This document shows positions 16,948 through 25,318 of a stretch of 64,000 nucleotides of DNA, piece by piece. Position 1 is the stretch's first letter. Every line of letters starts with the position of its first letter. The stretch lies in NCBI GenBank assembly GCA_030372335.1, contig JAUDCW010000007.1; one strand, written 5' to 3'. Under the pieces are notes generated by a model. The model was not told the origin of the DNA, ran no database searches, and saw only the letters and a program-made list of their open reading frames with translations. This stretch comes from JALCOL01 sp022649665. Its GTDB lineage: Bacteria; Bacillota; Bacilli; Lactobacillales; Enterococcaceae. Made by a program: the position numbers and the translations under genes.

Positions 16948-18447
16948 ATGACGAAAGAAAACCTTTCTGTTCCCACTTTGATCATTATTATTGCGACGAC
17001 GGTCTATTCTTTTTCCAGCATGTCGACCGCTTTTTATATGATGGGGATCAAATCACTGCTTTGGTTCGTGATCAGCGGTCTTTTTTATTTTGTTCCTTAT
17101 ACGTTGATCGTTGCGCAATACACGCGCAAATACGGCGACCGTTACGGCACGATCTATGACTGGCTGCGGGAGTCGCTCTCGCCTAAAGCGGCATTTGTCA
17201 CGATCTGTTTATGGTATTGCGGTTATTTTACTTGGATCATCAGCTTGTTCATGAAGCTTGCGATCCCCCTGTCGATCTTGCTTTTCGGGGAAGACATCAC
17301 GACGCACGCGACGCTTTTCGGCTTGCCGACACAGTACTCGATGGCGCTTTTTGCGATCCTGGCGCTTTTTTTGATTACTTGGCTGACGAGCCGCGGCTTT
17401 CAGCACATCATTTCGTTTCTCAAAGTCAGCAGTTTTGCAATGATCTTCCTGCTGATCCTTTCGATCTCGTGCAATGGCCTTTTGATCAGCCGCCATCCAC
17501 ATGAGTTTCTGCCAAATCTCGTGCAGAGCTTCCAGATGCCGAGCTTTTTCAAAGGGACCAATAATCATCTTTTGTCGCAGCTGCCCTTTTTTATTTTTTC
17601 GATCACGGCATTTGGCGGCGTGGATACTGTCGCATCGCTTGCGGACCGGACAACTGGGAGCCGCAGCAGATTTCCCAAAGCGCTCCTTTACAGCTTAGGG
17701 ATCGTGATCGCGCTTTATCTCGGCGGGATCGTTCTCTGGAGCGGCGCACATGATATAAGCGTTTTGCGGGCGCAAAATCACGTACATCTCGGCAATTTGA
17801 TGTATACATTGATGGGCGAACTGGCGCAGCGTTTGACCGAAACATTCGGTTTGTCTGCGCCGCACGCCGCGCTTTTATTCCAACTGTTCATCCGCTATAC
17901 CGCGTTCACACTTTTCACCAGCTATCTCGGACTGCTCTCCTCGATCACGTACGGACCGCTGAAAAGCTTGGTCACCGGTACGCCGAAAGCGGTCTGGCCG
18001 GGGAGAACGGCCGAATTGAATGCACATAAAATGCCAGCGAGAGCGCTGTGGTGTCAAGCTGCTGTCGTAGCGCTTTGCATTTTGCTATTGTCATTCAACA
18101 GCCGCTTGCTCGGCAATTTGTTCAATCAGCTGACTTATATGACGGATGTCGCGCGCGCTTTGCCCTATTTTGTCGTAGCAATGAGTTATCCGTTTTTCTT
18201 GAAAAAAGCGATCGTTCCGCTGGAAAAGATGATCATCCCGAATCAAAAAGCCAATGTATTTTTAGCGCATAGTGTCTGTCTATGTATTTTGATCGCGGTC
18301 GCGTTTCAAATTTGGCAGCCGCTGATGACGAAAAGCTACCAAGACGCTTTTTCCCTGATTTTAGGACCGGCAGTGTTTATGTTTTTGGCGGAACGGCTTT
18401 TTCAAAAGTTTGAAAAACGCGCTGCACTTCGGTTGGAAAAGATGTGA
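16948..18447 (+). CDS. APC-superfamily amino acid permease, YjeM-like
   Basis: A 499-residue transporter with about twelve membrane helices. The helix-1 region (IIIIATTVYSFSSMSTAFYM) and the overall length match the glutamate/GABA antiporter-like branch that includes YjeM, whose substrate is not firmly known. The start ATG at 16948 follows GGAGG. Only four bases separate its stop from the start of sirB, and no terminator lies between, so it heads the siroheme gene cluster. That is unusual. The operon lacks hemA, hemL and hemB, so a permease for a tetrapyrrole precursor or for glutamate is a reasonable hypothesis, but substrate cannot be read from sequence. Confidence 0.75.
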   Translation: MTKENLSVPTLIIIIATTVYSFSSMSTAFYMMGIKSLLWFVISGLFYFVPYTLIVAQYTRKYGDRYGTIYDWLRESLSPKAAFVTICLWYCGYFTWIISLFMKLAIPLSILLFGEDITTHATLFGLPTQYSMALFAILALFLITWLTSRGFQHIISFLKVSSFAMIFLLILSISCNGLLISRHPHEFLPNLVQSFQMPSFFKGTNNHLLSQLPFFIFSITAFGGVDTVASLADRTTGSRSRFPKALLYSLGIVIALYLGGIVLWSGAHDISVLRAQNHVHLGNLMYTLMGELAQRLTETFGLSAPHAALLFQLFIRYTAFTLFTSYLGLLSSITYGPLKSLVTGTPKAVWPGRTAELNAHKMPARALWCQAAVVALCILLLSFNSRLLGNLFNQLTYMTDVARALPYFVVAMSYPFFLKKAIVPLEKMIIPNQKANVFLAHSVCLCILIAVAFQIWQPLMTKSYQDAFSLILGPAVFMFLAERLFQKFEKRAALRLEKM

Positions 18448-18451
18448 GCAA

Positions 18452-19144
18452 ATGAAGACAATGATCGTTTATGTGATCCACGGCAGAAAAAGCGGAAGCA
18501 CGCTGGAACTTGTGAGCGCGATCCGCAAAGCCGGCGCCTGCGTGGATTTCCCGCAGTGCATCGTTTATTTAAAAGGAACCGAAGATCCGCTTGAAACAGC
18601 GCTCCAGAGGGCTGGTGCGCGCCATTTGGTGATCGTGCCGCTCCTGCTTTATCCGGCGGGGCACTTTTGCGCGGAACTGCCGCGGCGGATCAAAGCCGCT
18701 TTGCCGCAAGGGGCCACGTTCGAGATCTTGCCGCCGCTTGGAAAAAGCCGCGCCCTCGCCAACTATCTGCAGCAAAAGTTTGCGGCTGCGCAGCGGAAAT
18801 TTCCCAGTCGGACCTTTTTATTGGTCAATCATGGTTCGTCGCAATTTGTAGGACCGCAAAATGAACTGCAGCAGCTGGCAGACCAGCTTTCTGGTGCCCT
18901 TGCTGTTCCAGTCGCAGCAGTTGGCCTTCATCCGGCGCCGCTTTTGCCGCAATGCTTGGCGGGACACACAGCACCGCTGCTGATCCAGCCGATTTTTTTG
19001 ACGAATGGCCGCTTAGTACAGGCACTCGGCCAAACCGTCAAAGCGATCCGGCCGAATGATCGCCTCTTATCGCCGCTTGCGGACACCGGAGTACTTGCGG
19101 CAATGATTTCAGAACGTTTGGAGGGATGCGCATGTATCCGGTAA
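18452..19144 (+). CDS. sirB: Sirohydrochlorin chelatase (SirB/CbiX family)
   Basis: A 230-residue protein with two CbiX-type halves. The first begins MIVYVIHGRKSGS with the metal-binding His, followed by HLVIVPLLLYPAGHF; the second begins FLLVNHGSSQ. Family members insert ferrous iron into sirohydrochlorin to give sirohaem, or cobalt for vitamin B12; the siroheme gene context here favours iron. The ATG at 18452 sits four bases after the permease stop, so coupling is likely; the Shine-Dalgarno sequence is weak. The 14-codon extension from 18410 lies inside the permease gene and is rejected. The end overlaps sirC by 13 bases. Confidence 0.85.
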   Translation: MKTMIVYVIHGRKSGSTLELVSAIRKAGACVDFPQCIVYLKGTEDPLETALQRAGARHLVIVPLLLYPAGHFCAELPRRIKAALPQGATFEILPPLGKSRALANYLQQKFAAAQRKFPSRTFLLVNHGSSQFVGPQNELQQLADQLSGALAVPVAAVGLHPAPLLPQCLAGHTAPLLIQPIFLTNGRLVQALGQTVKAIRPNDRLLSPLADTGVLAAMISERLEGCACIR

Positions 19145-19581
19145 TGCTCGATATCCGCTGTTTCAAAGTTTTGATCATCGGCGGCGGGAAAATCGGCACG
19201 CGAAAAACAAACGGGATCTTGGAAGCCGGCGGAAGCGCGACCGTGATCGCGCCGCATGTTTCTGATACGATCCAGCAGCTGGCGGTGGACGACAAGATCA
19301 TCCTTAAAAGGCGCGCATTTGCCGCCGGCGACACGCGGGGTTTCGATTTGATTTTTCTGTGCACGGATGATCCGCTGGTGCACCGCGCAGCTGAAAAAGA
19401 AGTCGGCCCGCATCAATTGATCAATGATACAATGAAGAAGGCAAGCAGCAACTTTTATAATATGGGTGTCCTCACGGAAAATGAAGTTGTGCTGGCCGTG
19501 TCGACATTAGGTAAATCGCCGGCGTATACGAAGAAAGTACTCGAGAAACTGAAAAAATCTGCAGCAGATCTGCTGCAGTGA
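19132..19581 (+). CDS. sirC: Precorrin-2 dehydrogenase (siroheme synthase N-terminal type)
   Basis: A 149-residue NAD-dependent enzyme that oxidises precorrin-2 to sirohydrochlorin, the step before iron insertion. It has a Rossmann fold with VLIIGGGKIGTRKTNGILEAG near the N-terminus (quoted in part), an acidic strand LIFLCTDDPLVHRAAE, then the family's NFYNMGVL and VLAVSTLGKSPAYTKKV. It corresponds to the stand-alone CysG N-terminal half (YlnF/Met8 type); the methylase is encoded separately in the next operon. The ATG at 19132 has better spacing from GGAGGG than the ATG at 19126. It overlaps sirB and lies 12 bases before hemC. Confidence 0.92.
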   Translation: MYPVMLDIRCFKVLIIGGGKIGTRKTNGILEAGGSATVIAPHVSDTIQQLAVDDKIILKRRAFAAGDTRGFDLIFLCTDDPLVHRAAEKEVGPHQLINDTMKKASSNFYNMGVLTENEVVLAVSTLGKSPAYTKKVLEKLKKSAADLLQ

Positions 19582-19593
19582 GGAGGAATCGCG

Positions 19594-20469
19594 GTGAAAA
19601 CGCTCAAATTGGGGACCCGGACAAGTCCGCTCGCATTGAAACAAGCGCAGATCGCGATCGATGCGCTCCAAGCGATCGATCCGGCTGTCAAGATCGAGAT
19701 CATCGGTGTTTCGACGAAAGGTGATCGGTTGAAGTCCGCTTCACTGACGAAAATCGGCGGAAAAGGCGTATTCGTCAAAGAAATCGAACACCAGCTGTTA
19801 GCAGGGATGATCGATTTTGCAGTACACAGTTTGAAAGATGTGCCGGCCGAGATCCCGGCGGAACTGACGATCGCTGCGATGCCGCCGCGCGCCGATCCGT
19901 TCGATTGTCTGGTATTGGCACCGGGAGCGGACTTGCAAGCAGCGCTTGTGATCGGAACGAGCAGTATTCGCCGCCAGAAGCAATTAGCGGCAGCTTATCC
20001 AAAATTTTCATTTGTCCCGATCCGCGGGAATATCGAAACGCGTCTCCGAAAAATCAGCAGTGAAAGGCTGGGCGGAACGATTCTCGCCGCTGCGGGGATC
20101 GAGCGGATGGGGTATCTCGCAAATCTCGAAAATGCGCATCTTTTGCCGCCGGAGATCTGCGTGCCGGCGGTCGGCCAAGGCATCTTAGCGGTCGAATGCC
20201 GCAATGAGGATGCGGCACTGTGCCGATTGCTTGCCCAGATCAACGATCCGCTGACCGCTGAAGCCGGAAGAGCCGAACGCTTCTTTTTAGCGGCGATGAA
20301 TGGAAATTGCGAATTGCCGATCGGCGCGTTTGCGCGTAAAGAGCGCGCAGACCAGTGGGCATTTTCAGCCTTTTTGGCAAAAGATCGCGTAAACCGCGGG
20401 AAAACGCTGCATCTATGCGGAGCCGATCCGCTGAAACTGGCAGAAGAAGCAAAGGAGCAGCTGTTATGA
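19594..20469 (+). CDS. hemC: Hydroxymethylbilane synthase (porphobilinogen deaminase)
   Basis: Joins four porphobilinogen units into hydroxymethylbilane. The 291-residue protein has KLGTRTSPLALKQAQ at the start, the TKGDR motif, HSLKDVPAEIP, a GTSSIRRQKQL arginine loop, and the dipyrromethane-cofactor cysteine in NGNCELPIGAFA. All landmarks are intact. The GTG start at 19594 follows GAGGAGG. It overlaps hemD as ATGA. Porphobilinogen must come from a hemB elsewhere or from outside, as no hemA, hemL or hemB is in the window. Confidence 0.96.
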   Translation: MKTLKLGTRTSPLALKQAQIAIDALQAIDPAVKIEIIGVSTKGDRLKSASLTKIGGKGVFVKEIEHQLLAGMIDFAVHSLKDVPAEIPAELTIAAMPPRADPFDCLVLAPGADLQAALVIGTSSIRRQKQLAAAYPKFSFVPIRGNIETRLRKISSERLGGTILAAAGIERMGYLANLENAHLLPPEICVPAVGQGILAVECRNEDAALCRLLAQINDPLTAEAGRAERFFLAAMNGNCELPIGAFARKERADQWAFSAFLAKDRVNRGKTLHLCGADPLKLAEEAKEQLL

Positions 20470-21125
20470 AAAAAAGAATACTGCTGACCCGAACAGAACA
20501 AAAAAATCATGCAGATTCCCGACGCTTTGCAGCATTGGGATATGAAAGCTGCATGGTATCGCTGAGTGAATTCGTGTTCGCTCCGGCGACGCCGCGGCTC
20601 AAACAAACAATCAATCGCGCCGATTGGCTGTTTTTTACTAGCCAAACACCAGTCCGCTACGTCTTAGCGCTCACCGAGACGGCGAAAAAGATCGCAGTCA
20701 TCGGGGAGCAAACCGCTGAAGCAGTTAAAAAAGCCGGGGCGGCGGTCGATTTTATCAGTCCTGAAGCAACGAAAGCCGCTTTGATCCGTACGTGGCAAAC
20801 CCGCTTTTCAGCCGGACAGCATATTTTTTATCCGAAAAGCCAGCTGGCTGATGATTTTTTAGAACGAGAACTGGGCAGGCGGCACGCGGTCGCCAGTGCC
20901 GTCGTGTATCAAAACCGTTTCCCCGCGTCAAGCCGCAAGAAACTGCGCGCCCTTTTGGCGGCACGAAGGATCGATGCCGTGTATTTGGCAAGCCCTTCAG
21001 CTTGGCGGCGCTTTTTCAGCGTATACCAGCCGTTTTCTCAAACCGTTCCGCTGGAGATCTTTGTGATCGGAACAGCGACACAAGCGGCTGTTCGCAAGGT
21101 TGGTTTTACTGCCAAGATCCTTTGA
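20466..21125 (+). CDS. hemD: Uroporphyrinogen-III synthase
   Basis: Closes hydroxymethylbilane into uroporphyrinogen III. The 219-residue protein shows the poorly conserved but recognisable two-lobe HemD pattern: RILLTRTEQKNHADSRRFAALGY (in part), WLFFTSQTPVRYVL, KIAVIGEQTAEAVKKAGAAVDFI (in part), YPKSQLADDFLERELGRR, VYQNRFP and AVYLASPSAWRRFF. It is a little shorter than the usual 240-260. The ATG at 20466 overlaps the hemC stop; the frame extending back to 20355 lies within hemC. It is the last gene of the siroheme unit. Confidence 0.88.
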   Translation: MKKRILLTRTEQKNHADSRRFAALGYESCMVSLSEFVFAPATPRLKQTINRADWLFFTSQTPVRYVLALTETAKKIAVIGEQTAEAVKKAGAAVDFISPEATKAALIRTWQTRFSAGQHIFYPKSQLADDFLERELGRRHAVASAVVYQNRFPASSRKKLRALLAARRIDAVYLASPSAWRRFFSVYQPFSQTVPLEIFVIGTATQAAVRKVGFTAKIL

Positions 21126-21409
21126 ACATGAAAAAATTTTCGTAAATTTTCAGCTGCGTGATAGGTTATTCTTATCGCATTTTAATGCGCGCAGACCAGC
21201 GGGAAAATAAGGAGTGGACAGTTAGTCTAAATAACGTTTTTTTTATGTAAAAACGTTTATATACTGGATGATATCAATATATGATAACGAGCGTTTCCGC
21301 GCTCATTTTTTTTGTATCCGCACGGAGCTGCAGTCGGATTTTCGTATAAAAAGCGAGAAAAATACAAAAATCGCAGAAATGCGATAGAAGAATCCTATCT
21401 GTATTATCA
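21126..21409. other. Intergenic region between hemD and the T-box promoter
   Basis: No coding frame is convincing here. There is a small imperfect hairpin near 21152-21174, an inverted repeat AACGTTTT...AAAACGTT at 21233-21257, and a short terminator at 21287-21313. The stretch is AT-rich. I see no known riboswitch fold in it. Confidence 0.5.
21287..21313 (+). terminator. Probable terminator of the siroheme operon
   Basis: GAGCG and CGCTC pair around a six-base loop and are followed by eight T. The stem is short, so the call is moderate. Confidence 0.6.
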
Positions 21410-21438
21410 TTGACTTCACATCAAAATCACGTTATTCT
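21410..21438 (+). promoter_or_regulatory. Promoter of the T-box-controlled sulfate operon
   Basis: TTGACT at 21410-21415 and TATTCT at 21433-21438 are 17 bases apart. The transcript would start near 21445, just before stem I of the T-box. Confidence 0.75.
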
Positions 21439-21462
21439 TTCGAAAATAAAACAATCCAATAC

Positions 21463-21697
21463 ATTGACGAGAAGAGTAGCTGAGGACATAAATCCAGAGA
21501 CCCCGGATGGTGAAAAAGGGGAAGAGTGAAATCAGCGAAGATGAGCTCCGAGTAATCAAACGGTTTCCGCTGTTTGAACGGTTCGCGACCGATACCAGCG
21601 GCAAAGATATTAATGGCTGCAAATTAATATGAATTTGGGTGGTACCGCGCGAAGTCGTCCCTTTATCTGACTATTACAGATAAAGGGACTTTTTTTA
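21463..21697 (+). promoter_or_regulatory. T-box leader, probable methionine specifier
   Basis: A tRNA-sensing T-box attenuator. The T-box core GGGTGGTACCGCG lies at 21637-21649 and a terminator follows. In stem I, AGTA (21475-21478) faces GAA (21537-21539), the loop-E elements that flank the specifier loop; closing stems are GCTGA/TCAGC and GAG/CTC, and the distal loop has GGATGGTG. The 3' side of the specifier loop reads GAAGATGAG, giving ATG (21541-21543) followed by the expected purine. Uncharged tRNA-Met would therefore favour readthrough. GAT (Asp) is the only other triplet I would consider and makes less biological sense. The leader drives the sulfate-assimilation operon. Confidence 0.9.
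21657..21697 (+). terminator. T-box terminator
   Basis: GTCCCTTTATCTG and CAGATAAAGGGAC form a perfect 13-pair stem with a seven-base loop, followed by a T run. The left arm would be partly taken up by the antiterminator. Confidence 0.93.
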
Positions 21698-21715
21698 TTT
21701 TGGAGGTGGATCACG

Positions 21716-22567
21716 ATGAACATCAAGCAAATCAAATATGTTTTAGCGGTCGCCGACTGCGGCAGCTTCCGCGAAGCCGCGAAACAGATGAAAGTGACCC
21801 AACCTTCGCTTTCGCACGGCATCAAAGAGCTGGAAAAAGAATTAGAACTGCCGCTCTTGATCCGAACGAATCGCGGTGCTTTTTTAACGAAAAGCGGCCA
21901 AGAATTTTATCGCGATGCTGAAAAGATCGTTTATCAGCTGGAACGGCTGCAAGGAAACTTCAGCGAGGTGCCGCAAACCACTGGACTGCGGATCGCTCAT
22001 CAGCATTTTTATTTCGTTGCGCAAGCGGTCGACCGGCTTCTTAAAGGCGATTCGCACTGCCGACAGATCGAACTCGCAGAATATCAGCGCGCCGCAGTCA
22101 TCAAAGATGTCGCAGATTCCCGCAGCGAGATCGGGATCATCCGTTATTCGGCAGCTGAAAAAAATGAAGTAGCGCAGCAGTTGGAACGTCGCGGACTGAC
22201 TTGCCGATTTTTGGAAAAACAGCCGACAGTCGTTTATGTCGGCGAAGGTCATCCGCTGGGGCAGCAAAAAAATCTCGCGCCGCAAATGCTGGCAGCTTAT
22301 CCGGAGGCCCGGTTGGTCGCACCGCTTCGCGATCCGGCAAAAAAAGGTCACGTGATCGAAGCGACTGACCGCGGCACGCTTTTCGGGATCTTGCAGCACA
22401 CAAATGCCTATACGATCGGCTGCCGCCTTTTCGCTGAACGACCGCTCTGCTCACTAATCTGCGAACCGGAAGAAAACGAGATCGGGCTGCTTACTAGAAA
22501 AAATCTGCCGCTTTCACCCAGCGGGGCACGATTTATCCGCGAATTGTATGAAATGTTGAAAATATGA
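21716..22567 (+). CDS. LysR-family transcriptional regulator (CysB-like), first copy
   Basis: A 283-residue LysR regulator. The winged helix-turn-helix spans residues 1-60 (MNIKQIKYVLAVADCGSFRE, then QPSLSHGIKELEKELELPLL), followed by an effector-binding domain. It opens the sulfate operon directly behind the T-box, after GGAGGTGG. It is similar in sequence to the second LysR protein encoded at 32463-33356, in both the DNA-binding and effector halves. By position it probably controls the operon in response to a sulfur metabolite such as O-acetylserine or a sulfur anion, as CysB-type proteins do, but the effector is not readable from sequence. Confidence 0.88.
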   Translation: MNIKQIKYVLAVADCGSFREAAKQMKVTQPSLSHGIKELEKELELPLLIRTNRGAFLTKSGQEFYRDAEKIVYQLERLQGNFSEVPQTTGLRIAHQHFYFVAQAVDRLLKGDSHCRQIELAEYQRAAVIKDVADSRSEIGIIRYSAAEKNEVAQQLERRGLTCRFLEKQPTVVYVGEGHPLGQQKNLAPQMLAAYPEARLVAPLRDPAKKGHVIEATDRGTLFGILQHTNAYTIGCRLFAERPLCSLICEPEENEIGLLTRKNLPLSPSGARFIRELYEMLKI

Positions 22568-22598
22568 AGCAGCACCAAAAACTTTGGGAGGGATGAAA

Positions 22599-23411
22599 AT
22601 GAAAAAAGAATTGATTCCCGGCCGCGGAATAAGCACGGTGATCACCTTGATCAGTTTGACGATCGTCATTTTGATCCCTTTTACGTCGCTGATCATCGAC
22701 GGGGCCGCGATCGGCTGGCATGAGTTTTGGCAAGTTACGCTTGATGCACGCGTTTTAGCCAGCTACTGGGTCAGTTTGCGCGGGGCATTTTTGGCCGCTT
22801 TGATCAATACGATCATCGGCACGGTCATCGCTTGGGTATTGACCTTTTACCAGTTCCCGGGCCGCAAGTTGATCGATAACTTGCTGGAGCTGCCTTTTGT
22901 TTTGCCGACGGCGGTCGCCGGGATCGCGCTGGCATATTTGTTTTCGGACAAGGGCTGGTTCGGGCAGCTGCTGGCACCGCTGAACATCAAAGTTTCTTAT
23001 ACTTTTGCGGGAATCGTGATCGCAATGATCTTTGTCACGATCCCTTTCGTCGTCCGCGAGCTGCAGCCGATCATGGAGCAGCTCGATCCCGCTGATCAGG
23101 AAGCCGCGCTTCTTTTGGGCGCAGGGACGTTCACGATCCTCAGAAAACTGATCTTGCCGGAGATCTTTCCGGCGATGCTCGCAGGCTTCGGTTTGGCGTT
23201 TGCCAGAAGTCTCGGAGAGTACGGCAGCATCGTCTTTATCGCCGGCAATCAGCCGTATAAAACGGAAATCACGCCGCTTTTGATCATGTTCAAATTGCAG
23301 GAGCATGCTTACGCGAGTGCGACTTGCATCGCGATCGTGATGTTGTTGTTTTCTTTTTTCATTACGTACTTGATCCATCATATCCAGCAGAAAATCAAAC
23401 GAGAGGCGTGA
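22599..23411 (+). CDS. cysT: Sulfate ABC transporter permease CysT
   Basis: A 270-residue membrane permease with six hydrophobic helices. The cytoplasmic EAA loop that contacts the ATPase is visible as DPADQEAALLLGAGTFTILR (in part), followed by LAFARSLGEYGSIVFIAGN, a sequence typical of CysT/CysU in sulfate-thiosulfate importers. The ATG at 22599 follows GGGAGGG by six bases; upstream in-frame TTG and ATG codons overlap that site. It forms the membrane channel with CysW, is powered by CysA, and takes sulfate from the binding protein encoded at the far end of the operon. Confidence 0.93.
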   Translation: MKKELIPGRGISTVITLISLTIVILIPFTSLIIDGAAIGWHEFWQVTLDARVLASYWVSLRGAFLAALINTIIGTVIAWVLTFYQFPGRKLIDNLLELPFVLPTAVAGIALAYLFSDKGWFGQLLAPLNIKVSYTFAGIVIAMIFVTIPFVVRELQPIMEQLDPADQEAALLLGAGTFTILRKLILPEIFPAMLAGFGLAFARSLGEYGSIVFIAGNQPYKTEITPLLIMFKLQEHAYASATCIAIVMLLFSFFITYLIHHIQQKIKREA

Positions 23412-23415
23412 GAGG

Positions 23416-24249
23416 ATGCTCATTTTGCAATCAAAAAAAGTCAAAAGGATCTTGATCGGCTTTGTCTGGCTCTTCGTGCTGCTTTTGATGCTCACACCGC
23501 TGCTCTTTATTTTTATCAGCGCATTCAAAAGCGGCCCCAGCCATTATCTGCACGTGCTGCGCGATACATTTACACTGGTCGCTGTGAAACTGACTCTTGC
23601 CGCAACCATTCTTTCAGTCGTGTTCAATACGATTTTCGGGCTGAGCGCAGCTTGGCTGGTCACTTTTTATGATTTTAAAGGCAAAGTGCTGCTGAATACG
23701 TTGATCGATCTGCCCTTTTCGGTGTCACCGGTGATCGCCGGTTTGATTTTTGTATTGACGTTCGGCCGCACCGGCTGGGCATACCCGTTGTTAGCACATT
23801 TCGATATCCAGATCATTTTTGCCAAACCAGCGATCTTTCTAGCAACGATCTTCGTGACCTTTCCTTTCGTCGCCCGCGAACTGATCCCCTTTTTAGCAGT
23901 CCGCGGCCGCGAAGAAGAACAGACGGCGGCATTTTTAGGCGGGAATTTAGTGACGATTTTCCGCGAGATCACTTATCCGGCGATCAAGCGTCCGCTCATG
24001 TACGGCGTCGTGCTGGCCACGGCGCGCGCAATGGGCGAATTCGGGGCGGTCGCAGTTGTTTCCGGGAATATCCGCGGCGAAACGCAGACGCTGCCGCTTT
24101 TAGTCGAAGCACTTTATAACGAATTCAAGATCAGCGATGCGTTTGCTGTGGCAACGATCCTCGTATTTTTCTCTTGCGTCATCATGATCTTAAAGGGCCG
24201 GATCGATCAGAAAAAAAGAAAGGCGGACGAGCAATGTATATCGAACTAG
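23416..24249 (+). CDS. cysW: Sulfate ABC transporter permease CysW
   Basis: A 277-residue permease with six membrane helices, partner of CysT. The EAA loop region reads EEEQTAAFLGGNLVTIFREI and is followed by TARAMGEFGAVAVVSGNIRG, characteristic of CysW. It begins four bases after the cysT stop, with GAGAGG nine bases ahead of the ATG. Its end overlaps cysA by 16 bases. Together CysT and CysW form the sulfate translocation path. Confidence 0.93.
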   Translation: MLILQSKKVKRILIGFVWLFVLLLMLTPLLFIFISAFKSGPSHYLHVLRDTFTLVAVKLTLAATILSVVFNTIFGLSAAWLVTFYDFKGKVLLNTLIDLPFSVSPVIAGLIFVLTFGRTGWAYPLLAHFDIQIIFAKPAIFLATIFVTFPFVARELIPFLAVRGREEEQTAAFLGGNLVTIFREITYPAIKRPLMYGVVLATARAMGEFGAVAVVSGNIRGETQTLPLLVEALYNEFKISDAFAVATILVFFSCVIMILKGRIDQKKRKADEQCISN

Positions 24250-25295
24250 AGAAGATCTCGAAAAAATATCAAAACAATCAAATTTTGACGGATGTCGATT
24301 TAGGGATCGAAGAAGGAAGCTTGACCGCTCTGCTTGGTCCGAGCGGCAGTGGGAAAACGACGATCTTGCGGATCATCGCCGGTTTGGAAGCGGTCGAATC
24401 TGGAAACATTTATATCGACGGGCAGCGCGTCAATGCGGTCGCACCCAACAAGCGCGGGATCGGTTTCGTCTTTCAAAATTATGCGCTCTTCAAGCATGTC
24501 GATATTTACGATAATATCGCGTTCGGGCTGCGTACCCAAAAAATCGATGAAGAGTCGATCGAAACGCGTGTCAATGAACTATTAGAGCTGACCGGACTCG
24601 CCGGTCTGGGGGATCGTTTTCCCGATCAGCTTTCCGGCGGTCAAAAGCAGCGCGTCGCCTTTGCCCGCGCTTTAGCGCCGAATCCGAAAGTCCTGCTTTT
24701 GGATGAACCGTTTGCGGCCGTCGACTCGAAGATCCGCAAAGAACTGCGGACTTGGCTTAAAAATCTGATCCATCAAGTCGCGATCACGAGTGTCTTTGTG
24801 ACGCACGACCATGAGGAAGCGATCGAAGTTGCCGATCAGATCATCGTGACGAACAATGGTCAGATCGAACAGCGCGGCACACCGTTTGAAATCTACAGTT
24901 CGCCGCAAAGTTTGTTCGTGGCGCAATTTATCGGCAACGGCTCAACGCTTCAAAATGTACCGGTAAACGGCTTTGATGCCCCGGCGAAAAAATTTGCCTA
25001 CACGATCCGGCCGGAAAACATCGCGATTTATAAAAAAGAAGAGAAGCCGCTAGGGATCGTTGAAGAAGCGATCGTCAAAGAAATTACTTTTTCAGGGGCG
25101 CGGATCAATGTGCTGCTCGAATATAAAGGTCATCTGCTCCGCGGCGAACGCTCGATCCAGCAATCGCAGCTGGCAGTCGGCGAAACGGTCGGGATCTTGA
25201 TCCACCAGCTCAATATTTTTTCCGAAAAGGCCAGTCAGCCATGCGGGGCGACCCAAAACAAAAACATCTATACGGAGATCCCGTATACCATCTAG
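24234..25295 (+). CDS. cysA: Sulfate ABC transporter ATP-binding protein CysA
   Basis: A 353-residue ATPase. The nucleotide-binding domain has Walker A GPSGSGKTT, the Q loop FQNYALF, signature LSGGQKQR, Walker B VLLLDEPFAAVD and the switch VTHDHEEA; a C-terminal TOBE-like region follows (about residues 240-340). The sequence MYIELEKISKKYQNNQIL at the start is typical. The ATG at 24234 lies inside the end of cysW; the frame upstream of it belongs to cysW. Gene order cysT-cysW-cysA with the binding protein distant is slightly unusual but every component is present. Confidence 0.94.
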   Translation: MYIELEKISKKYQNNQILTDVDLGIEEGSLTALLGPSGSGKTTILRIIAGLEAVESGNIYIDGQRVNAVAPNKRGIGFVFQNYALFKHVDIYDNIAFGLRTQKIDEESIETRVNELLELTGLAGLGDRFPDQLSGGQKQRVAFARALAPNPKVLLLDEPFAAVDSKIRKELRTWLKNLIHQVAITSVFVTHDHEEAIEVADQIIVTNNGQIEQRGTPFEIYSSPQSLFVAQFIGNGSTLQNVPVNGFDAPAKKFAYTIRPENIAIYKKEEKPLGIVEEAIVKEITFSGARINVLLEYKGHLLRGERSIQQSQLAVGETVGILIHQLNIFSEKASQPCGATQNKNIYTEIPYTI

Positions 25296-25318
25296 CGTAG
25301 GAAATGGAGGGACAGCAG

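Noticed and set aside
21126..21409. A second riboswitch (SAM type) between hemD and the T-box
   Set aside because: None of the conserved cores of S-box, SMK or SAM-II RNAs can be found; only small hairpins are present.
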